Positions 30,909 through 34,644 of a stretch of 34,644 nucleotides of DNA are shown one piece after another; position 1 is the stretch's first letter, and each line of letters begins with the position of its first letter. The translations under genes and the position numbers were made by a program. This DNA comes from Lactobacillus nasalidis (lineage in GTDB: Bacteria; Bacillota; Bacilli; Lactobacillales; Lactobacillaceae). The stretch is from the NCBI RefSeq assembly GCF_016587775.1, contig NZ_BOCG01000254.1:1-34644 (forward strand), in the 5' to 3' direction. The notes under the pieces were generated by a model. It did no database searches, was not told where the DNA came from, and worked only from the letters and a program-made list of their open reading frames with translations.

Positions 30909-31508
30909 TCAAATCACTCCCTTGTTCATATGTTCATAGCTGCCTAAGCCATGTTTGCGAAACAACCCTTTTTCTGTCAAATACAGAGCACCATCTTTAA
31001 TGTCAGCCCAGTGCAATGCTTCTGCTGGCGAAAGAGATTCGTACTTATAGCCCGTTTTGGCCAAGTTCTTGGCATCGGTTGGACCATAGCCGGTAAATGG
31101 CACTCCGAAATACTTAGTGATCGCTGTCTTGCTAAGAGTTATGATCAGCTCTTGATCATCCAGTGGTAGCATCCGACTCCTGAACTTTGGCGGAACAGCA
31201 ATATGATTCTTCAGCTTGATTGTTCGAATGCACGTTTCATTGATACCAGTATTCTGCTTAATTTCGGCCACGGTATAACCGCCTTTAAGCCAGTCAAGTA
31301 CCTCTTCTTCACGGGATGCAAACTTTTTTGTGACCTTTGGAGTAATGGATCCGTGCTGAACGTCCCAAAGCTTCCAGAGCTCGGCATAGGCTTCAGCCGG
31401 CACTGAGTCAATCCAGCTTGGCCCTTTGCCCTTACGATCATACTTTTCTTCGATGACGTGTAGCAGCTCTAACGTCTTCTTCCGCTTCTCTGTTCTGCTC
31501 ATTACCAT
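30909..31508 (-). CDS. HTH-containing phage protein
   Basis: The product has 199 aa with the ATG at 31508 (GGAG six bases upstream); the ATG at 31502, overlapping the upstream stop, is also possible. The middle has an HTH (EEEVLDWLKGGYTVAEIKQNTGINETCIRTIKLKN), the start is basic (RTEKRKKTLELL), and the C-terminal half contains DQELIITLSKTAITKYFGVPFTGYGP and a final KHGLGSY. Probably DNA-binding. It precedes the late regulator and shares its transcript; the target is unknown. Confidence 0.65.
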   Translation of the reverse strand: MVMSRTEKRKKTLELLHVIEEKYDRKGKGPSWIDSVPAEAYAELWKLWDVQHGSITPKVTKKFASREEEVLDWLKGGYTVAEIKQNTGINETCIRTIKLKNHIAVPPKFRSRMLPLDDQELIITLSKTAITKYFGVPFTGYGPTDAKNLAKTGYKYESLSPAEALHWADIKDGALYLTEKGLFRKHGLGSYEHMNKGVI

Positions 31509-31876
31509 GGGATGCTCCAAATTGCCAAAGCTAAAGTCAAGATAAATGTTGTTATTGACAGCCAACTTGGCTTAAGCAACGCCCAAATTATTGTCAGATC
31601 CGCGCATCCCCAGCACAGATAGAGTGCCAATTCCTGCAGTGTGATGTTTCGTTCCCCCACTGGCAACCCAGCATAAGCCTCAATCGCCTTGTTCTCAAAC
31701 CCACTGATTGCTTCTACATCGTAAACGATAAAGCTGTCCTGCATTGACCCGCTAATCCAGGCAACCTCATTTTCGAGCTTGTCATAGATCACCACATCAT
31801 GTGTGTTGGCTTCCAAGACTACGTCATGTCCGCCCTTGGCCAGCTCTCGCACAAGCTGGATAAAGTTCTTATTCAT
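31502..31876 (-). CDS. Small phage protein with two C-terminal membrane segments
   Basis: The 124-aa protein has a soluble N-terminal domain of about 80 residues (NFIQLVRELAKGGHDVVLEAN, then WISGSMQDSFIVYDVEAISGF) and two hydrophobic C-terminal segments (LALYLCWGCADLTIIWALL and ITTFILTLALAIW). ATG at 31876 is preferred over a GTG three codons earlier because AAGGAG is spaced for it. It lies between RusA and the HTH gene in the early operon. Family not recognised. Confidence 0.55.
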   Translation of the reverse strand: MNKNFIQLVRELAKGGHDVVLEANTHDVVIYDKLENEVAWISGSMQDSFIVYDVEAISGFENKAIEAYAGLPVGERNITLQELALYLCWGCADLTIIWALLKPSWLSITTFILTLALAIWSIPW

Positions 31877-31888
31877 TTTCTTCACTCC

Positions 31889-32308
31889 TTACTGCTCGAT
31901 TTCTTCTATGCTGACAACAACCTTAGCTTCTGGTCCATAAGCCTTATAGACGTTGGCCTGAACGATTTGCTTATCGTCTTGATAGGCCAAGCCGTTAAGC
32001 GCATCGCAGACCCCCTTGGCTATGTTGTCAAAATCTGGCTTTTTGGTTGGCTTTTCTATTCCTTCCAGGCAAGCCCGTGTCCTGGACTTGGAATATGATC
32101 TTGGAATCGCAAAGAACGCCTTAATTGTCAATCTAATTGGCTTGGAAAGTGGATCACCCATATAAGCCCTTTGGAAGCTCTGAGCGATTCTTGCCTTGTA
32201 TTCTCTTGATTTTGGCGGATCATACGTTTGTACATATCCCCGCCGACGGGCAAAGCGTGGCCTTCCTTGGCCAACTGGATCACCCACTATAGTGAATTCA
32301 ATCTCCAT
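31889..32308 (-). CDS. rusA: RusA-type Holliday junction resolvase
   Basis: The 139-aa protein has the RusA layout: an N-terminal strand (EFTIVGDPVGQGRPRFARR), a middle IRLTIKAFFAIPRSYS, and the acidic cluster KPDFDNIAKGVCDALNGLAYQDDKQI that binds the metal. It cleaves four-way junctions during phage recombination or replication and can resolve concatemer branches before packaging. It is the standard resolvase of lactic phage early modules, close to SSB. The start follows GGAGATC. Confidence 0.9.
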   Translation of the reverse strand: MEIEFTIVGDPVGQGRPRFARRRGYVQTYDPPKSREYKARIAQSFQRAYMGDPLSKPIRLTIKAFFAIPRSYSKSRTRACLEGIEKPTKKPDFDNIAKGVCDALNGLAYQDDKQIVQANVYKAYGPEAKVVVSIEEIEQ

Positions 32309-32364
32309 TTGATCTCCATTTTTCGCGCAAGCTGATCTTCAATTCTATCTTGATCAGCAGGAAC

Positions 32365-32772
32365 TCAATTACTATCTTCAAAATCAATTTCTTCTTCCAG
32401 AGAGCGCTTGATTGTAGGCGCTGCTATATGGAGGCTCTTATACTGAGCTGCTTCTTTCAAAAGCCAAAGCTCAATTTCATGCTTCTCTTTCGTGTATTTG
32501 TGACTCTTTTGGTCTCCTAGTTCAGCATCCCCAAAGAAAATATCAATGTGATCCCTCCAATTTTGCTGGTCTTCAGCATTAAGCTGGTTATAAAAATATT
32601 CTCTAAGATCAAAAATTTGTTCACTGATCGAAAGAACTTTCTGAATGTCCTTGTCGCCAAAATCGTCTCGACCATATCTGAATCGCGCAGCTGCGGCCGC
32701 TTCATGGATAAAGAAGTCTGCCAGTTCAAGTGCAGCCGCAAGCTGTTGCCAACGATACAACTTGTTGCTCAT
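32365..32772 (-). CDS. Helical early phage protein of unknown function
   Basis: With the ATG at 32772 (GGAG upstream) the product is 135 aa. It is mostly helical and acidic, for example WQQLAAALELADFFIHEAAA, VLSISEQIFDLREYFYNQL and ELWLLKEAAQY. No motif or membrane segment is seen. The longer frame to 32811 would need a start inside the upstream gene without an RBS. It overlaps the upstream gene end. Family not recognised. Confidence 0.5.
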   Translation of the reverse strand: MSNKLYRWQQLAAALELADFFIHEAAAAARFRYGRDDFGDKDIQKVLSISEQIFDLREYFYNQLNAEDQQNWRDHIDIFFGDAELGDQKSHKYTKEKHEIELWLLKEAAQYKSLHIAAPTIKRSLEEEIDFEDSN

Positions 32773-32773
32773 G

Positions 32774-33106
32774 TTATTCTCTCCGTTCGTTTGCTCGCCG
32801 TAAAAGCTCATAGATCACTCCGATTGGTGTCATGATGATGTCTCTATCTCTTACTGCATCTGAGATTTCTTCTACATCATCTAGAATTGCTTCCAACTCC
32901 CATTTTTTAATGCTTCTTGAGCAAAGCAGGCAACGTAAAATTGTCTCAAGACATGTGCGCTGAACAGCAGCATGTCTAACATTAAAGTGGTGGGCATTCA
33001 GCGCATATCCCATTTCGTCAATGTACTCAGTGCAGAACTTTTCTACGTACTCCGCGTAGTTTTCTCTTGTTACATAGCCGACATCCGTATTTGATTCGTA
33101 TTTCAT
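32774..33106 (-). CDS. Small early phage protein of unknown function
   Basis: The product is 110 aa from the ATG at 33106 (GAGGG six bases before). Features are YVTRENYAEYVEKFCTEYID, a Cys/His-containing middle (HHFNVRHAAVQRTCLETILRCLLC) and a helical end (VIYELLRRANER). The Cys residues are not spaced as a zinc finger. Family not recognised. It lies between SSB and the helical protein. Confidence 0.5.
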   Translation of the reverse strand: MKYESNTDVGYVTRENYAEYVEKFCTEYIDEMGYALNAHHFNVRHAAVQRTCLETILRCLLCSRSIKKWELEAILDDVEEISDAVRDRDIIMTPIGVIYELLRRANERRE

Positions 33107-33158
33107 TTTTGTCCCTCTAAAGCTCACTTTCTGCCAAATTCAAGTGCCATAGCTGCTC

Positions 33159-33671
33159 CTAAAACGGCAAATCATCACTTGACACATTGATTCCAGCATC
33201 CCCGGCACCAGCACCAAACGGATCACTGAAAGATTGTGGTTGCTCTGGATTTAAATTATTTCCCGACTGAGGTGCCACCTGCTGGCCGTTATACCCACCA
33301 CCAGCATAATTGCCTTGCTGAGTGCTAGAGCCCCTCTGAGAGCCATTCTGGGCTTTCTGCCCGCTTGGGAGCAATTTAACGCTTTCAACAACTACTTCCG
33401 TGACATAGACTCTCTGACCTTCCTTGTTGTCGTAGTTGCGGGTCTGGATCCGTCCTTCAACGCAGATCAGCCGTCCTTTACCAGCATACTGGCTAAGAAT
33501 TTCAGCCGTCCTGTTCCAGGCAACGCAAGGGACGAAATCCGCTTCGTCTTTCTGTTTTGAGCTGTCTCTGTCGACTGCCAGAGTAAAGCTGGCAACTGAG
33601 ATACCTGATGGTGTCGTCCGCAGCTCAATGTCCTTGGTCGGGCGCCCAATCAAAACAGCGATATTTGTCAT
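33159..33671 (-). CDS. ssb: Single-stranded DNA-binding protein
   Basis: The 170-aa protein has an OB-fold domain (about residues 1-105: NIAVLIGRPTKDIELRTTPSGISVASFTLAV, DFVPCVAWNRTAEIL, GRLICVEGRIQTRNY), a Gly/Gln/Ser/Asn-rich disordered linker, and the acidic tip SSDDLPF used to recruit partner proteins. It coats single-stranded DNA in replication and recombination and is a phage-encoded paralogue of the host SSB. The start follows TAGGAG. It heads the visible early operon with the NUMOD1-like gene just upstream. Confidence 0.93.
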   Translation of the reverse strand: MTNIAVLIGRPTKDIELRTTPSGISVASFTLAVDRDSSKQKDEADFVPCVAWNRTAEILSQYAGKGRLICVEGRIQTRNYDNKEGQRVYVTEVVVESVKLLPSGQKAQNGSQRGSSTQQGNYAGGGYNGQQVAPQSGNNLNPEQPQSFSDPFGAGAGDAGINVSSDDLPF

Positions 33672-33683
33672 TTATTCGTTCTC

Positions 33684-33875
33684 CTATTCGTCTAAATCAA
33701 TTACTGTCCAGCCGTTGTGCAAGGCGGCTGTATTACATTGCACTTGCTGGTATATCCAATTTGGGGATGCCCCAATGCTTTTGGCAGCCAGCTTCATACT
33801 CGGGAAGAACCTGGTCTCTTCGGTCCTCATGTTGTAGAGCAACACTGGCTTGCTATTTCCTCTTTGTTTTTCCAT
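33684..33875 (-). CDS. NUMOD1-like small DNA-binding protein
   Basis: The 63-aa protein has the pattern KPVLLYNMRTEETRFFPSMKLAAKSIGASPNWIYQQV, resembling the NUMOD1 helix-turn-helix found at the ends of homing endonucleases. Here it stands alone, so it may be a remnant of such a nuclease or a small regulator. The RBS is weak (AGAGACA). A strong hairpin (33888-33916) lies directly upstream. Confidence 0.5.
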   Translation of the reverse strand: MEKQRGNSKPVLLYNMRTEETRFFPSMKLAAKSIGASPNWIYQQVQCNTAALHNGWTVIDLDE

Positions 33876-33887
33876 TTTTTGTCTCTG

Positions 33888-33916
33888 AATCGCGCTCGGC
33901 GGAGGCGAGCGCGATT
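33888..33916. other. Perfect 11-bp GC-rich hairpin downstream of the small peptide
   Basis: AATCGCGCTCG (33888-33898) with CGAGCGCGATT (33906-33916). On the minus strand no U-run follows, so it probably stabilises the 3' end of the small-peptide mRNA rather than acting as a classic terminator. Confidence 0.5.
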
Positions 33917-33938
33917 TAGACGCCCGCCCCTTGATCGA

Positions 33939-34001
33939 TTACTTGCCTAATTCATGGAGAATTAGTAAAATAAGGATCAGGATTATGATTGTGTTGTCCA
34001 T
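33939..34001 (-). CDS. 20-aa hydrophobic peptide in a self-paired mRNA (type I toxin candidate)
   Basis: ATG at 34001, a strong GGAGGTGA eight bases before, TAA at 33939-33941. The peptide starts MDNT, continues as an Ile/Leu run and ends HELGK, enough for one membrane helix. The start codon and first three codons (ATGGACAACAC) are exactly complementary to an upstream segment of the same RNA (34067-34079), and a further 5' segment pairs with sequence after the stop. A plus-strand promoter and terminator flank the locus, giving an antisense RNA over the RBS. Folded-back mRNA, a tiny hydrophobic peptide and an antisense RNA are the hallmarks of type I toxin-antitoxin loci such as hok/sok. It is not Fst-like in sequence. 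Toxicity is untested. Confidence 0.5.
   Translation of the reverse strand: MDNTIIILILILLILHELGK
33943..33971 (+). promoter_or_regulatory. Plus-strand promoter of the candidate antisense RNA
   Basis: TTGCCT (33943-33948), 17-bp spacer, TAAAAT (33966-33971). It is placed inside the small peptide gene and points against it. Confidence 0.55.
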
Positions 34002-34118
34002 GCGTATCACCTCCGAATGCCCCTCACCATAGCTGTGCTATGGTTAAATTTGGGCTGAGGAGTGTAGCATGGACAACACGCTGCGGGCGTCTAAAAGTTT
34101 TAGGCGCTCTTTTTATTT
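33978..34118 (+). ncRNA. Candidate antisense RNA to the small peptide mRNA
   Basis: Predicted from the promoter at 33943-33971 and the terminator at 34087-34118, giving about 140 nt. It would be fully complementary to the first half of the peptide gene, its RBS and its whole structured leader. It is the only plus-strand transcription unit I can support inside the prophage. Confidence 0.5.
34087..34118 (+). terminator. Plus-strand terminator of the candidate antisense RNA
   Basis: GCGTCTAAAA (34087-34096) pairs with TTTTAGGCGC (34098-34107), one GU pair, followed by TCTTTTTATTT. The T-run is on the plus strand only, opposite to the surrounding genes. Confidence 0.7.
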
Positions 34119-34121
34119 GCC

Positions 34122-34644
34122 CTAAAACGGCAGGTCACCTGGATCAACTAAGATATTCGGATGACCATAGTTGTCATCCCATTGATATTGATTCAGCAGA
34201 TCTTGCTTAACGTCTTCTGGCATGCCAGGGATGCTAACGTTATCAAGGTCATCAGCGCTGCTGATCTTGCCTTCTTCCATTAGTCGATCAATGTGGTGCT
34301 TACGTTCTTCATCCCAGCCATTCCATCCATAGACCAACTTGATCAAGTTAACCCACTCATCCTGTTCAGCAGCAGTGCCACCGTCTGGATGGTCTTTGAT
34401 GTAGTCCTTGTAGGCTAAAAAGATGCCATCATGGTCTTCCCGTGATCTAGCCCTGATCGCCTTAATAATTGGATCAGACATAGGATTATTTGCTTGATTT
34501 TCCCCCTTGGGGTTCCCAGGCTTCGCCTGGGGGAAATTAAGTGCTCTATTATCTGTTCTATTGGGTATATGTTCTATTATCCCGCCAGTCTGTCGGCAGG
34601 GGGTGGGGTCGTCTGTCGGCAGAGGGTCCGCCGATGTGTCGGCA
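34122..34644 (-). CDS. C-terminal part of an unidentified early phage protein (5' end outside the window)
   Basis: The minus frame is open from the right edge (34643) to TAG-free sequence ending at 34122, at least 173 codons. An internal ATG at 34481 has no RBS at usable spacing, and the reading frame continues upstream in plausible coding sequence (LPTDDPTPCRQTGGIIEHIP, then NRALNFPQAKPGNPKGENQ), so I treat it as the tail of a longer gene, perhaps a replication protein. The visible end has an acidic helical domain (DHDGIFLAYKDYIKDHPDGG, EWVNLIKLVYGWNGWDEERK) and finishes DPGDLPF, like the C-terminal tip of SSB. Function not known. Confidence 0.5.
   Translation of the reverse strand, partial: ADTSADPLPTDDPTPCRQTGGIIEHIPNRTDNRALNFPQAKPGNPKGENQANNPMSDPIIKAIRARSREDHDGIFLAYKDYIKDHPDGGTAAEQDEWVNLIKLVYGWNGWDEERKHHIDRLMEEGKISSADDLDNVSIPGMPEDVKQDLLNQYQWDDNYGHPNILVDPGDLPF
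34544..34644. repeat. Short iterated repeats at the right edge, possible origin elements
   Basis: GTCTGTCGGCAG occurs at 34588-34599 and 34611-34622, and TGTCGGCA again at 34637-34644, where GCCGA/TCGGC also makes a dyad. Next to them is an AT-rich stretch with repeated TCTATTAT and TGTTCTATT. Iterons beside AT-rich DNA inside an early gene suggest a phage replication origin, but they also encode protein, so this is tentative. Confidence 0.35.

Larger units (their letters stand above)
33915..34095. repeat. Nested inverted repeats that enclose a tiny gene
   Basis: Two pairs of 13-bp perfect arms: TTTAGACGCCCGC (33915-33927) with GCGGGCGTCTAAA (34083-34095), and GTGTTGTCCATGC (33991-34003) with GCATGGACAACAC (34067-34079). 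A third hairpin, ACCATAGC-TGT-GCTATGGT (34026-34044), lies inside. In the minus transcript the 5' arms would pair with the start codon region and with a segment after the stop codon. Confidence 0.85.

Noticed and set aside
33888-33916. Rho-independent terminator of the early operon
   Set aside because: The stem is strong but no T-run follows on the minus strand.

Overview
The window joins a short stretch of bacterial chromosome (1 to about 3450) to most of a prophage (about 3450 to the right edge) of a siphovirus type. The host is probably Lactobacillus delbrueckii or a close relative. The reasons are a type I-E cas3, moderate GC, an LL-H-family holin and a prophage abutting the 3' end of a tRNA-Ser(CGA) gene; from memory, that gene is the attB of L. 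delbrueckii phage mv4. This is inference, not a database result.

Chromosomal part (1-3467). The 5' part of cas3 runs off the left edge on the minus strand. Upstream of it, also on the minus strand, is a very short element: two degenerate type I-E-like repeats around a 30-nt spacer, with an extended -10 promoter just before it and a rho-independent terminator just after it. The first 12 nt of the spacer match, with one mismatch, two copies of an 18-bp repeat in the cas3 upstream region. Both matches have AA at the PAM position and one covers the cas3 ribosome binding site. This has the architecture of a CreR-type Cas-regulating RNA and is the most notable find. Next come a flavin-dependent reductase gene with its terminator and promoter, and tRNA-Ser on the plus strand.

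Prophage (about 3449 onward; almost every gene is on the minus strand, so expression runs right to left). From right to left: an early/replication module (C-terminal part of an unidentified gene, a structured 20-codon hydrophobic peptide locus with a likely antisense RNA, a NUMOD1-like protein, SSB, two small proteins, RusA resolvase, a membrane protein, an HTH protein, an ArpU-type late regulator); a non-coding stretch of about 650 nt that looks like one large structured RNA (ROOL/GOLLD-like); a strong promoter with a palindromic operator; small genes; HNH endonuclease; possible cos region; small and large terminase; portal; ClpP-type prohead protease; HK97-type capsid; head-tail connectors; major tail protein; tail assembly chaperones joined by a -1 frameshift; tape measure with two muralytic domains; evolved Dit; tail endopeptidase-like protein; collagen-like fibre; small proteins; LLH holin; GH25 endolysin; and a last small Ig-like protein before two terminators and the attachment site. 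The integrase and repressor are not in the window and should lie beyond the right edge.

Start codons were chosen by ribosome binding sites, so several differ from the longest reading frame. Five short genes (20 to 59 codons), one -1 frameshift extension and one open partial frame were read directly from the sequence.
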